Shown: positions 45,465 to 56,200, counted from the first letter of the stretch. The stretch: 64,000 bases of DNA from Aureispira sp. CCB-QB1 (GCA_945870185.1 CAMBRK010000015.1:1-64000); one strand, 5' to 3'. A program made the numbers and translations. Notes: generated by a model not told the origin, from the letters alone.

Positions 45465-46049
45465 AAGATTATTTTAAAAATTAATTATATTAATTACAGA
45501 AACCGCAGAAATGAGATAGATATTAGTCTTAAAAAACTATCTTCATTATCAGAGTTGTATAATATTGATTTAACCCGCATTATGCATTAGAAAATCCCTG
45601 CCTGCCCTGCGGTACGGCGAGGCAGGTATTACATGCCGAAATACCTGCAAAATAAGGCGCTCCGCTAATTTTCGCTCACTCACCATAACTTGTACCGCCA
45701 TAGCGGTAGTGGTGACTAACGCCAAGGCGTCACACAGTATGATTCGCTCGGGAAAATTCTTATTTTACCTGCCCGCCTACAACGTAGTGGTCAGGCTGGT
45801 TGGTCTTTCGACCTTCATTACGAAGTTCTAACGCATAATGCGGGTTTAAAGGATTTGATAAGTTTTAATGCTCAAGATTATTTTGTAAATATTCAGAATA
45901 ATAAAAATGTAGAAAAAGTAATTATTTGTCATACCTATCATGAAAAGACAATAATAGAAGAAAAGCTTTTAGAGCTTGAGAATGGACTCAATAATATTGA
46001 AAAATCAGATTTCTTAGATGTTCAGATTCTTTTTGAATATATTTTAGCA
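45465..46049 (+). pseudogene. Decayed XRE-like regulator split by a MITE
   Basis: Left of the MITE the frame (45465-45572) reads NEIDISLKKLSSLSELYNID and L, which resembles the end of an XRE helix-turn-helix. Right of it the same frame resumes at 45849 with KDLISFNAQDYFVNIQNNKN and continues to LLSHN before running antisense into the OmpA-like gene. Removing the element and one TA copy joins the halves without a frameshift. No start codon or recognition helix is visible upstream, so the N-terminus is lost. The XRE call rests on the short SLKKLSSLSELYNIDLKDL match and is tentative. Confidence 0.45.
45573..45846. mobile_element. 274-bp MITE-like element with 19-bp inverted ends
   Basis: The ends match as inverted repeats: AACCCGCATTATGCATTAG (45572-45590) against the reverse complement of 45828-45846 with one mismatch. 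A TA flanks both sides (45571-45572 and 45847-45848), the target duplication of IS630/mariner-type elements. The inside is far richer in G+C than the surroundings and full of hairpins, for example GTGACTAACGCCAAGGCGTC and GTACCGCCATAGCGGTAG, with no open frame. It is therefore a non-autonomous element mobilised by a transposase elsewhere. Confidence 0.75.
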
Positions 46050-47219
46050 TTACTGAGCCACAATTTTGATCTCCACCCTTCGGTTTTTGCTTTTATTTTC
46101 TTCTTTATCATTGGGAGCGATGGGCTTCGATCCACCATAGCCAAAATAGGTTATTCTGTCTGACGATATCCCTTTATCAATTAATAAAAGTCTGATAGCT
46201 TGAGCTCTCTGTTCGGATAAAACTCTCAAATCATTTTCATCGCCTACATTATCAGTATGCCCAATAATGGATATGTAGAGAGAAGGCTTTCTTTCCAGAG
46301 TTGCAGCAAGCTTTTCTATAGCAGGAAACGATTGTGGTAAAACGGTTGGTTTTGTTCTTTCAAAATATATGTTATTCAGTATAGTTGATTTAAAACTTTC
46401 TTCAGAATCATCACTACTTACTTTTACTTCTTTTGAAATATTTACAGATTTTAACGAATCCGGATACATTCTCAATTCCAAAGTATAATTATATAGTCCC
46501 AAATTAAAAAGTTCCTGTGGGTCTAAAATGACATCATCACTTTGTTGTCCTCTATTTTTAGCCATAAATACTATGGCCTTGTTTTCAAAAAATTTATATC
46601 TACATAAGCCATCTTTTGAAGCAAAAAATCCTGTCTTTTCGGGTTCATGTGCATTGCCCCAGTAGAGCGATCCTGGCATTTTAGTGCCCGTGATTCCGTC
46701 GATTATATGAATGTTTATCATCAATTCTTTATCGATTTTATCTCTTTTTAACCTAGCTTGGTAAATATCACTACTTCCAGCTCGGTTTGAATTAAAATAA
46801 AAAAAATCATCGTCGGATGTGAGATAAGGAAATCCTTCATCGTAAGCCGAATTTACCGGAGGGTTCAGTTTCTCGGGTGTAGACCATTTCAAAAAAGTAT
46901 TATCAAGTCGCTCCGATACATAAATATCTTTTCCACCATATCCACCAGGTCTATCAGATGCAAAATACAACTTTTTCATATCCCGGGACAACATAGGTGT
47001 CGTTTCATTAAAAGGACTATTTATATCAGCATACAAATTAAATGGAGTACTGTATTCCATGTCCTCAATTCTAAAACTTACAAAAAGATCCATGTCGCCA
47101 TTATGAAATGATTCCATGGAAATGAACAAAACGGTAGAGTCAATACTAGAAGTTAAATTAATTTCTGATTGTATTTTTTCGAAATTTTTAATCTTAAGAG
47201 GCTTTGGAAAAGTAAAATC
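46050..47219 (-). pseudogene. OmpA/PD40 family protein, 3' part after an in-frame TAA
   Basis: The frame stays open from the codon after the TAA at 47222-47220 to the stop at 46050; the first usable start is a TTG at 47129. It encodes PD40-type propeller blades (TPMLSRDMKKLYFASDRPGG, GFPYLTSDDDFFYFNSNRAG) and a C-terminal OmpA domain with ISIIGHTDNVGDENDLRVLS and RAQAIRLLLIDKGISSDRIT, which binds peptidoglycan. With the 5' part (47220-47726) it forms one 558-codon gene of the outer-membrane OmpA type. A product from the TTG would lack a signal peptide, so it is unlikely to be exported. Sequence error is possible. Confidence 0.75.
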
Positions 47220-47726
47220 TTATTTATTGCGATGATTTGTTACTGAAAAACCAGGGCTCATTCCACCATAAACATCAAACTGATTAATAACAATTAAAGC
47301 ATTGGTCCTACCAAAATTAGAACAAATGCTGTTAGGTAGTACACTATTTATAGGATATTCAGGATGATAAATACCCTTAACCAAGTTATTTTCTAAGGGT
47401 GCATACCAGATGTCTTGATTATAATTTGAAGTTAAAGGATTTTCATAATCTTTTCCAGCAATTTCTTTAAAGACATTTCGAACAACTAACTGATATGATG
47501 AGTCAAATAATGTTTTGTAAATATCTAAACTGTCAATGATCAATGTTTTATTGCAGTTCGGATCTCCAAGTCTTGTAAAATAAAGATATTTGTTATCATA
47601 TGATACTATAGGGCAAATCTCATCGTGATCATCTGAGTTTACGGGATGGGTTAGCCTCACCAAACTATGTTGTGCATAATTGAAGTGATAAAAAAAGATT
47701 AAAACAAAAGTCAAATGAGCTTTCAA
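47220..47726 (-). pseudogene. OmpA/PD40 family protein, 5' part before an in-frame TAA
   Basis: The 168-residue frame has a signal peptide (LTFVLIFFYHFNYAQ) and the first propeller blade (ICPIVSYDNKYLYFTRLGDP). It stops at TAA (47222-47220) after GFSVTNHRNK. The next codons in the same frame read DFTFPKPLKIKNFEKIQSEI and lead without interruption into the OmpA part, which shows a single nonsense change. It begins the gene; no promoter was recognised in the gap to the divergent DUF4294 gene. Confidence 0.75.
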
Positions 47727-47816
47727 GTATTTTAATTATATCAATAAAAGTTGGAAAAACTAAAAAATTACGGAACTGTTTTGTTAAACATTTTCAAATA
47801 ACATAACTTATTCTTT

Positions 47817-47824
47817 TACTTTTG
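47817..47824 (+). promoter_or_regulatory. DUF4294-mvaD promoter -7 element
   Basis: TACTTTTG 27 bases before the ATG at 47851, matching TAnnTTTG. The nearest TTTG (47780) is too far for a -33 box. Confidence 0.4.
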
Positions 47825-47850
47825 CGTTTCATAAAGAAATATAATCTTTA

Positions 47851-48519
47851 ATGTACAAATTTCTTACCATTTTTATTTTTACGTGTACTTTTTACACTTT
47901 GCAAGGTCAGGACATACCCAAACCTGAAGGTGGCACTGAGACTAAAATCGTAATGGAAGGAAAGGTTTACCCCGCGTTTGTAACAGCCGAAGGAGATACG
48001 CTCATTCTCGTAGATCTTGGCAATGTAAACATAACGTCCATGAGATCTTTTGGAAGTGATGAAGACAAAAAAAAATATATGCGCATCAAAGATTATGCTG
48101 TCAAAGTGTACCCTTATGCCAAAGAAGCCATCCGGATCTTTAGAGAACTAGAATATGCATCGCAGCATATGTCAAAAAGAGAAAAGAAAAAGAAAATAGC
48201 AGAATTGGAAGAACAATTGACCAAAGAGTTTGAAGAGCCTCTAACAAATCTTACCAAGCTGCAGGGAAAAATTATGCTCAAAATGATAGAAAAAGAAACA
48301 GGACAGCCTATGTATAATTTGATAAAGGACTTAAAAGGTGGCTTCAAAGCTTTTTATTGGAATGCTTTTTCAAAATTATATAGTTACGATCTCAAAGAAG
48401 GATACAACAAAGGCCAATATCCTATGTTAGATGCTGTTTTACAAGATTATGATGTCTCTTATCAAATAGAAAACGAAACCAGCTTAAAATATGTCAAGCT
48501 CAATAGAAATAAAAAATAA
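47851..48519 (+). CDS. DUF4294 domain protein
   Basis: The 222-residue protein has a signal peptide (YKFLTIFIFTCTFYTLQGQ) and the DUF4294 core (GDTLILVDLGNVNITSMRSF, then YMRIKDYAVKVYPYAKEAIR). A highly charged coiled coil (KREKKKKIAELEEQLTKEFE) follows, then a block with FKAFYWNAFSKLYSYDLKEG. It is Bacteroidota-specific and of unknown function. Its end overlaps mvaD by 29 bases, so the two genes are translated from one message. Confidence 0.85.
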   Translation: MYKFLTIFIFTCTFYTLQGQDIPKPEGGTETKIVMEGKVYPAFVTAEGDTLILVDLGNVNITSMRSFGSDEDKKKYMRIKDYAVKVYPYAKEAIRIFRELEYASQHMSKREKKKKIAELEEQLTKEFEEPLTNLTKLQGKIMLKMIEKETGQPMYNLIKDLKGGFKAFYWNAFSKLYSYDLKEGYNKGQYPMLDAVLQDYDVSYQIENETSLKYVKLNRNKK

Positions 48520-49561
48520 TTTGAAAACAGGATGGGAAAGTCCATCCAATATAGCTTTAGTAAAATATTGGGGGAAACATGGGAGACAACTTCCCAACAA
48601 TGCATCAATCAGCTTTACACTCAGTCAGGCAGCTACCAGAACATTTGTGAGTTTAGAAAAAAAAACAAACCCCGAGGAGGCTATAGAAGTAGTGTTTTCT
48701 TTTGATGGAAAACCTAATAACTCTTTTGCTGCAAAAATTGTAAAATTCCTTACTAGTATTGCAGATGAGTATTTTCCATATTTAAAAGACTACAAATTAA
48801 ACATTGAAAGTAGTAATTCTTTTCCACATAGTAGTGGCATAGCTTCATCCGCATCTTCCATGTCAGCATTAGCTTGTTGTCTTTGTGACCTCGAAAATCA
48901 AATTATAGGTAAAACCAATGATGATAAGACGTTTTTTAAAAAAGCTTCTATAATTTCGAGACTAGGTAGTGGTAGTGCAGCAAGATCAGTTTTTGCGCAA
49001 GCGGCAGTATGGGGCAAACATACAGATTTGTCAGAATCTTCAGATGAGTATGCGATAGGAGTGGACACATCATTACACCCTGTTTTTAAAACGATGCAAA
49101 ATGATATCCTGATCATCAGTGCAGATGAAAAAAGTGTCTCATCTACTGCAGGTCATGCTTTGATGGAAGGAAATCCTTACGCACCAGTCAGATATGAACA
49201 AGCTAATCACAGTTTATCCAAACTATTGATTGCACTCAAAGAAGGAGATTTGGAAACTTTTGGTAAAATTACTGAAGATGAAGCTTTAACCCTTCATGCA
49301 CTAATGATGTGTTCTGACCCTTCTTACATATTGATGGAAGAAGGTTCTTTAGCTGTAATTAAAAAGATAAAAAAATTCCGAGAAAAATATAACATACCTG
49401 TTTACTTTACGCTAGATGCAGGCCCTAACATCCATGTTTTGTATCCAGAAAAATATGATAAAGAAGTGAGTCAGTTTATTATTGCTGAACTTAAACCATA
49501 TTGCCATCAAGGTAGGATTATTAGGGATAAAGTAGGAAACGGACCTAGCAAAATTTCATAA
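48491..49561 (+). CDS. mvaD: Diphosphomevalonate decarboxylase
   Basis: This GHMP-kinase-family enzyme converts mevalonate diphosphate to isopentenyl diphosphate, the last step of the mevalonate route. The 356-residue protein opens with WESPSNIALVKYWGKHG and has the ATP loop HSSGIASSASSMSALACCL, SRLGSGSAARSV and the acidic region with LDAGPNIHVLYPE near the C-terminus. This means the organism makes isoprenoids by the mevalonate route, which could feed crtB-crtI. It starts inside the DUF4294 gene and ends one base before the rhodanese ATG. Confidence 0.94.
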   Translation: MSSSIEIKNNLKTGWESPSNIALVKYWGKHGRQLPNNASISFTLSQAATRTFVSLEKKTNPEEAIEVVFSFDGKPNNSFAAKIVKFLTSIADEYFPYLKDYKLNIESSNSFPHSSGIASSASSMSALACCLCDLENQIIGKTNDDKTFFKKASIISRLGSGSAARSVFAQAAVWGKHTDLSESSDEYAIGVDTSLHPVFKTMQNDILIISADEKSVSSTAGHALMEGNPYAPVRYEQANHSLSKLLIALKEGDLETFGKITEDEALTLHALMMCSDPSYILMEEGSLAVIKKIKKFREKYNIPVYFTLDAGPNIHVLYPEKYDKEVSQFIIAELKPYCHQGRIIRDKVGNGPSKIS

Positions 49562-49562
49562 T

Positions 49563-50099
49563 ATGGCTATCAAAAATTGGGTGAAATATCTAGGGACTTT
49601 AGTTTTGTTGCCTTTTTCTTTTTTAGCTCAAGCCCAATACACGAAAACTGCCTCGTGTAAAGACAAACAATTTGATCAGAAAGTCAATAGTTATTTGTCA
49701 TATAATGCTCCCGTTATCAGTGTGGATGAAGCGCATCTTAAAAAATCTGATTATATTTTTCTTGACGCTAGAGAATTTAATGAATATGAAGTCTCACACA
49801 TTTCAGGATCCAGATTTATAGGATATGATCAATTTAATATAGAAAAAATTAAAGACATATCTAAAGATAAAAAAATTATAGTCTATTGCTCCATAGGTTA
49901 TAGAAGTGAAAAGATTGCAACAAAATTAAAAAAAGCTGGATATAAGCAAGTATATAACCTTTATGGCAGCTTATTTGAATGGATGAATGCTGGATATGAA
50001 ACTACAGATAATAAAGGAAAACCTACTCTAAAGGTGCATACTTATAATAAAAAATGGAGTCAATGGATAAAAAATCCATCATGCCAAAAAGTATGGTAA
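49563..50099 (+). CDS. Secreted rhodanese-like protein
   Basis: The 178-residue protein has a signal peptide (LGTLVLLPFSFLAQAQ) and a rhodanese domain (about residues 50-145) with DAREFNEYEVSHISGS and the active-site loop YCSIGYRSEKIA with the catalytic Cys. It should handle sulfane sulfur or act as a phosphatase-like enzyme outside the cytoplasm. It follows mvaD by one base. The C-terminal 35 residues are not part of the core domain. Confidence 0.9.
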   Translation: MAIKNWVKYLGTLVLLPFSFLAQAQYTKTASCKDKQFDQKVNSYLSYNAPVISVDEAHLKKSDYIFLDAREFNEYEVSHISGSRFIGYDQFNIEKIKDISKDKKIIVYCSIGYRSEKIATKLKKAGYKQVYNLYGSLFEWMNAGYETTDNKGKPTLKVHTYNKKWSQWIKNPSCQKVW

Positions 50100-50216
50100 T
50101 TGCTTTTGAATTGGTAAAAAAATGATTTTATGGTTTAGGGTAATCGTTTCAAAGTTCGTTTTATAAAACGAATCCCCATAGTATTAGTATCATTTACTAA
50201 ACAAAAACCAATAATC

Positions 50217-53200
50217 ATGAAATATCCATTTCTGTTGACCTTGCTCTTGCTTTTAATGACGGCATTTTGTTACGGTCAAGCCAAAAAAATTACACCAAGA
50301 TACAATTTTTTAGAAACAACATCTCCTAGAAGTTTCCATTATACAAATTTTGTACACAAAGCAGATTACTTTTCGATAAATGAAGCTCTGAAAATGAGAT
50401 TTTTGGAAGATAAACCTGAAACTTTTGAGCAAAAAATTGTATTACAAGGAATTGAACATCATTTCATTTTCACAAAAGTTGAGATTTTAACCCCAAATTT
50501 TCACATCAAAACTAGTGATGGTCAAATCATAGTCCCCGAAAAGGATGACATATTGCACTACAGAGGAGCTATGCAAGGGAGTAAAGAAAATAATTGGGCT
50601 TCATTATCCATATCCAGCCATGATATGAAATATCTATTTGCTCTCCAAGTGGGCAACTATGAAATCAATAAAAATCCTGATGGTTTATATGCAGGATACT
50701 TCAGTCATGATCAAAAAAAAGAAACAAGCCAGAATAGCCAAGATGATTATAGTGAAATAGTACAAGAAATCAGAAAAAATACTCACGGTTCTAGAGTAGG
50801 AAATTGTATTGACGTTTATATTGCCTGTGACTATCAGTCATTTCTAGCCCTTGGAAGTACCATGACTACTTCTGATTGGGCCAGAAATATTTTCGCTGAT
50901 GTAGCAACAGTCTATGCATTACATAACGTTACTATTCATTTAAGTCAAGTATTTATACACACGTCTCCAGACCCTTATGCTGCATTAACAAATATCTCTG
51001 CTGTTCGAAACACATTTGTAAATACTGTGCAGAATAATTATACAGGTCGAATTGCTCATTTATTTTCAGTAAGACCTCTAGGCGGTGGATTATCAAACGG
51101 TATTGGTGGTTTTTGTAATACTTATCCCTCATATCCAGGTCCTCAATGTGTCTCTACAAGTCTTAGTGCTGCACATACTCCTTTCCCAAATTATTCTTTA
51201 AATACTTATGTAGTTGCTCATGAGATAGGTCATGTTATGGGACTCAGACACACTCATGCTTGTGTATGGAATGGAAATTATACACAAATAGATGATTGTG
51301 GAAATATCTTAGCTCAACAAAATAATAACACACCGGAAGGGCTTATGTGTTTCAATACTTCGAGTACCATACTTCCGACTACAGGAGGCACTATTATGAG
51401 CCAATGCCATCTAATCAGTGGAACTGGAATCAATCTGAATCATGGCTTTGGTACCGAGGCTGGAGCTTTATTGTTTAATAATTTTGCATTTTCAAATTGT
51501 ACCACCGGAACTACATGTAATTCCAGTCCACCACCACATGATCTATGCTCTAATGCTATCATGCTCACAGTGAATAACTCATGTAGAATCAATACATTTA
51601 CCAATCTAAATGCAACTGCTACAACAGGCCCACCTGCCTATACTTGTGGAAATCCAGGGACTACGGTAAAGGATGTGTGGTACAGAGTCACAATACCTTC
51701 TTCTGGAAATGTAACGATAGAATCATCCCAACCCGTTGGTGGACTTTCTGATGTCATCATACAAGCCTATGCAGGTACTTGTGGAGCCCTTACAGTGGTA
51801 GCTTGTGATGATAATAATGGTACTGGCAATCATGCTCTCTTAAATATTACGGGTAGGACCTCTGGAGAAGTGATTTACATTAGACTTGTAGATACCAATA
51901 GTGACCAAGAAGGTACCTTCAATATTTGTACTTATGACTCATCTGTACCATGCCACCCAGATTTTGCAGCGATGATATCCTTCTATAATGCTACTGGTGG
52001 TCCCAACTGGACTGTCAAAACTGGATGGCAGGCAGGAGTTGCGGGAACAAATTGTGATGTATGCAATTGGTATGGTGTTGAATGTAACAATAATGGCCGA
52101 GTAAATGCTATAATTTTATCTTCCAATAACTTAAATGCAACTGCATTACCTGGTGGACTAATCAATATTCCATTTATTCAGGATTTGCGACTTTATAATA
52201 ATAATATTGGGGGCAGCATTCCTTCTTTTCTGAGTTCCATGACTTACTTAAGAACCCTAGACTTAGGAAATAATAATTTATCAGGTGCTATTCCTAATAC
52301 ATTGGCTTCAGTAAATAATCTTAAAAACTTATATTTAGATGGAAATAATCTTACCGGAAACTTACCTGTAAACTTATCTAACTTAGACCTAAGCCTTATT
52401 TATGTAAACAATAATAATCTATCAGGTTGTTTTCCACAGTCTTACGCATCTTTTTGTAATGCTGCATATAATTTTTCTGGCAATCCGCTTTTGGCTCCTG
52501 GAGTACCCTTCGGAGATTTATGTAGTTTGGGAAATGGGATAGATGAAGATATAGACGGGTATTGTAAAGGTGGTCAGGATTGTGATGATGAAGATAATAC
52601 GATCTATCCTGGAGCGCCAGAAATATGTAATTTAAAGGATGATAATTGTAATGGATTTATAGACGATGTACCTAGTCCAGTTAATAATACTTGGATAGGC
52701 GGCAGTGGCAACTGGAATACTACATCCAATTGGAGCCTAGGAGTGGTACCCACAAGATGTCAAAATGTAATATTAGCAGGTACAAATGGCATCATAATCA
52801 CTATAAATCAAACCGATACAGCTCGAGTCAGATCAGTTACGGTTCAGCCTGGAATAACCTTGACAGTAAATACAACAAATGCCCTTTCTATCCTCCATGG
52901 TCTAAATATTGTAAATAATGGCACTATTATTAATAATGGGAGTATCCTGATTCAAAATATAATCAGTCCTACTCTTTATGGTATTCAAAACAATGGAACG
53001 ATTAACAATCAAGCAACAGGTTACATTTTTATAGAAAGATCAGGCATAAGGTCACTGTCCAACGAGTCAGGCTCACTTATTCAGAATACTGGCAATATTG
53101 TATTGGATAGACATTATTTAGATGGGCTCTCCACAGGATTACACAACGGCGGGCTGATAAATAATCAAGGAAACTTCACCATAAGAAATATAAATGGTAC

Positions 53201-53267
53201 AGACCTTAGAGTACTTCAAGGAAGTCAATTTACCAATGAGTTATCTAGCTCCTTGTCCATAGAATAA
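50217..53267 (+). CDS. Secreted metalloprotease with LRR and MopE-like motif, no C-terminal sorting domain
   Basis: The 1016-residue protein has a signal peptide (KYPFLLTLLLLLMTAFCYGQ) and an M12-type zinc site HEIGHVMGLRH (H335, E336, H339, H345). Then come a PPC-like beta domain (about 470-575), leucine-rich repeats of the plant type (about 620-750, for example LRTLDLGNNNLSGAIPNTLA), a MopE-like metal-binding segment (GIDEDIDGYCKGGQDCDDED and PEICNLKDDNCNGFIDD, about 770-820), and a beta-helix-like tail (820-1016). Such proteins normally end in a type IX secretion sorting domain; here the frame stops at SSSLSIE, 4 bases before the SNF2 gene end, so the C-terminus is probably lost. Confidence 0.85.
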   Translation: MKYPFLLTLLLLLMTAFCYGQAKKITPRYNFLETTSPRSFHYTNFVHKADYFSINEALKMRFLEDKPETFEQKIVLQGIEHHFIFTKVEILTPNFHIKTSDGQIIVPEKDDILHYRGAMQGSKENNWASLSISSHDMKYLFALQVGNYEINKNPDGLYAGYFSHDQKKETSQNSQDDYSEIVQEIRKNTHGSRVGNCIDVYIACDYQSFLALGSTMTTSDWARNIFADVATVYALHNVTIHLSQVFIHTSPDPYAALTNISAVRNTFVNTVQNNYTGRIAHLFSVRPLGGGLSNGIGGFCNTYPSYPGPQCVSTSLSAAHTPFPNYSLNTYVVAHEIGHVMGLRHTHACVWNGNYTQIDDCGNILAQQNNNTPEGLMCFNTSSTILPTTGGTIMSQCHLISGTGINLNHGFGTEAGALLFNNFAFSNCTTGTTCNSSPPPHDLCSNAIMLTVNNSCRINTFTNLNATATTGPPAYTCGNPGTTVKDVWYRVTIPSSGNVTIESSQPVGGLSDVIIQAYAGTCGALTVVACDDNNGTGNHALLNITGRTSGEVIYIRLVDTNSDQEGTFNICTYDSSVPCHPDFAAMISFYNATGGPNWTVKTGWQAGVAGTNCDVCNWYGVECNNNGRVNAIILSSNNLNATALPGGLINIPFIQDLRLYNNNIGGSIPSFLSSMTYLRTLDLGNNNLSGAIPNTLASVNNLKNLYLDGNNLTGNLPVNLSNLDLSLIYVNNNNLSGCFPQSYASFCNAAYNFSGNPLLAPGVPFGDLCSLGNGIDEDIDGYCKGGQDCDDEDNTIYPGAPEICNLKDDNCNGFIDDVPSPVNNTWIGGSGNWNTTSNWSLGVVPTRCQNVILAGTNGIIITINQTDTARVRSVTVQPGITLTVNTTNALSILHGLNIVNNGTIINNGSILIQNIISPTLYGIQNNGTINNQATGYIFIERSGIRSLSNESGSLIQNTGNIVLDRHYLDGLSTGLHNGGLINNQGNFTIRNINGTDLRVLQGSQFTNELSSSLSIE

Positions 53268-53269
53268 AG

Positions 53270-53293
53270 CATCAACTAAACAAAAAGTTGATG
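53270..53293. terminator. Weak hairpin at a convergent gene junction
   Basis: CATCAACT (53270-53277) pairs with AGTTGATG (53286-53293). It overlaps the last codons of the SNF2 gene and lacks a T run, so it may only weakly end transcription of the two converging genes. Confidence 0.3.
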
Positions 53294-56200
53294 TCATCTT
53301 TACTTAAACTCTTGAAAAAGGCAGTATCTTCTTGAATGATTTCTTTTGATATGGCCAATTTTTTCTCTTGTAATACCATGATTTTTTCTTCTACAGAATC
53401 TTTACAAATCATTTTGTAAGCAAATATTTTATTTTTTTGACCGATACGGTGGGTTCTGTCTATGGCTTGCTGCTCTACAGCAGGATTCCACCAAGGATCT
53501 ACTAAATATACATAGTCTGCTTCTGTCAGATTGAGCCCTACACCACCAGCCTTGAGAGAGATAAGAAATACATTAATGCTCTTATCGCTCTGGAATGTTT
53601 CTACTTGGTTTTTCCTTTCATGGGCAGGAGTACTTCCATCCAAATAGGAATACTTGATCTTTGAAGCCTCAAATTCATCTTTAATGAGCGACAACATTTC
53701 TGTAAATTGAGAAAAAACAAGCATTTTATGATTGCCCATATTTTCTTCAATTTCTCTCATGAGCTCTTTGATTTTTATCCCTTTAGCTGGTTTGATATCT
53801 GTGTCTTTGATCAGTCTTGGATCGTCACAAATCTGCCTAAGCCTAAGTAAGCCTTCCAAAATATACATGCCTGCTTTCCCCATGCCTTCTTTCTCGATCT
53901 TTTGCATTAAGGCATGCCTGTAATAATCCTTATATTCATCATACATGGTCTTTTGAGCCTTGTCCATTTGACACCAAAGTACGGACTCCGTTTTTTCAGG
54001 TAGATCTGGAGCTACTTCTGATTTTGTTCTTCGAAGGATAAAAGGAGTAATCATCTTTCTCAACATCATTCCCGCGTCTTTATCGCCATTTTTATCAATG
54101 GGATTGGCAAATTCTTGTCGGAAAAACTCTCTCGCACCTAGCATTCCCGGGTTTAAAAAGTTAAACTGAGCATATATATCATAGGTGTTATTTTGCAAAG
54201 GTGTTCCGCTTAAGATAAACTTATTTCTAGATTTTAACAATTGCACAGCCTTGGTAGATATAGCATCTGGATTTTTGATAGCTTGACTTTCGTCCAAAAT
54301 TACGTATTCCCAATCAAACTTCATCAATCTTTCTATGTCGTTTCTGACGATTCCATATGAAGTGATGATGATGTCATACTCATTAAAGTGATCGTCATCA
54401 AAGGTCCTGTCCAATCCATAAAAGATATGAAAATTAAGGCTTGGGGCAAACTTTTGAATTTCACTTTCCCAGTTAAAAATAAGTGAGGTAGGGCAAATAA
54501 TTAGACTCGTAACATTGCCATATTTTTGCTTTACATAAGCCAAAAACGTGATTGCCTGTAATGTTTTACCTAAACCCATATCGTCAGCTAGGCATCCTCC
54601 CCAAGATATTTCGTCAAGTACTTGCATCCACTGATACCCTGTCACTTGATATGGACGCAACGTAGCATTGATAGTAGATGGAATCTCTTCCATCTTTATT
54701 TTGTCGATGTTGAGCAACTTCTGTTTTTTCTCGTTGATCTCAGCAAGTACCTCTTCATTATCTATCTGATCAAAAAGTACTTCAATGATATTAAATTGTT
54801 TCTTATTAATTTTTAAACCTTCCTTGTCATCGACACCAAATTTGAAGAGGTTTGCATATTTTTCTAGCCATTCTTCTGGCAACATACCGAATGAACCATC
54901 ACCCAATATTACAAAATTTTGTCCGCTTACTATTGCTTTCTTAATATCTCTGAAACTTATCTCCTGATCTCCCCACGAAGCTGTAATTTTCACGTCAAAC
55001 CAGTCAATACCGCTACTGATGCTCATATCCCACTTGGGTGTAGTAGTATTATATTTAAATTTTTTCAGATCATTAAAGCCTACCATCTTGATACCTTTAG
55101 ACATGAGGTCTCTTGAAAAATTGAGAAACCAATTGTTTTTCATCACATCATCAAAAGGTATGGTAAAATATGGCAAGTAATTTTGTGATTTAAAAAGATT
55201 GTGCATAGACTTTAAGTACTCCACAAAAATAGTTTCCTCATTCTTGTCTCTTATCAATATATACTTCTGATCATTTTCTTCTATAAAGTAATCTTCATTT
55301 TCGAGCACTCCTAATTCATAATCACCATAATGAAATTTGGGCTCAATGATCAAAAACTTCTCTTCAAATTCTCTTAAATGAACCGCAGGAGACATTTCAA
55401 ATTCTTTCACTAAAACAGAAAGCGCTTCTGGCAGTGCGATCCCAAAGTGCACGGATAGTGGGTAAAGAAGTTCTTTTAGTACTTTGTTTTGATATTTTGC
55501 AGGTATCTTGAGTTCTCCATAAGGCATTGAATTTAAAAAATCAGCCAACTTATGGTTATTGTTAATATATAATTTATTTCTTGATGAAATCAATCGACCG
55601 TGAAAAATCTTTTTCTCATCTTCTGTAGTGACAACGATTTTGTTGTCTATATCTTTAAATAATGCATTTATAGTAATAAACTTTTCTGAATAATCTACTT
55701 TTAAATCAGCATACAATGGTTCTTCGGCCATTTCTATGGTTAGTAGATTAGTTTTTGAAAAATTTTCGCCTTCAGGTAATATTTTAAAATTTTCCCATTT
55801 TGAAATCGAAGACCAATGCTCTTCCAATTTATTAAAAAAGTACTGTAAATATTGCTTTCTACCAGCTTCAAAAAGTTGCGTAGTAAATGATGTATAAGAT
55901 TGTGTATAAAAACCCGATGTAACAAAATCCTTATATCTGAGGTAACTAAAATCCATTAAAATATTGTATTTTTCGTCATCCAGAACTGATATAGGTCTTA
56001 AATTTTCTTCTTTTCCTATGAGTATTTTAGTATATTTATCTTCGCCTTTTTTAGATTTTTCTATTTTGAAGGCTTCGATTCTAACAGGAATATTGGTACT
56101 CTCATCATTAGATAACTGTATGTAAATGCCGATATCATGAGAAGTATCTAAATATTTATTGGGCTTAACTTCGCTGCGCCCCGAACTCACAGTATCTTTT

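Noticed and set aside
45573-45846. tRNA or rRNA fragment because of its high G+C and hairpins
   Set aside because: No cloverleaf, no CCA end and no rRNA-like conserved blocks; the inverted ends and TA duplication identify a mobile element.
45855-46163. Open frame of 102 codons taken as an intact gene
   Set aside because: It begins at an internal TTG just after the MITE and its last third is antisense to the OmpA domain; it is better explained as the right half of a split XRE-like remnant.
53270-53293. Strong bidirectional terminator
   Set aside because: The stem is only 8 bp without T runs, so it is listed only as a weak hairpin.
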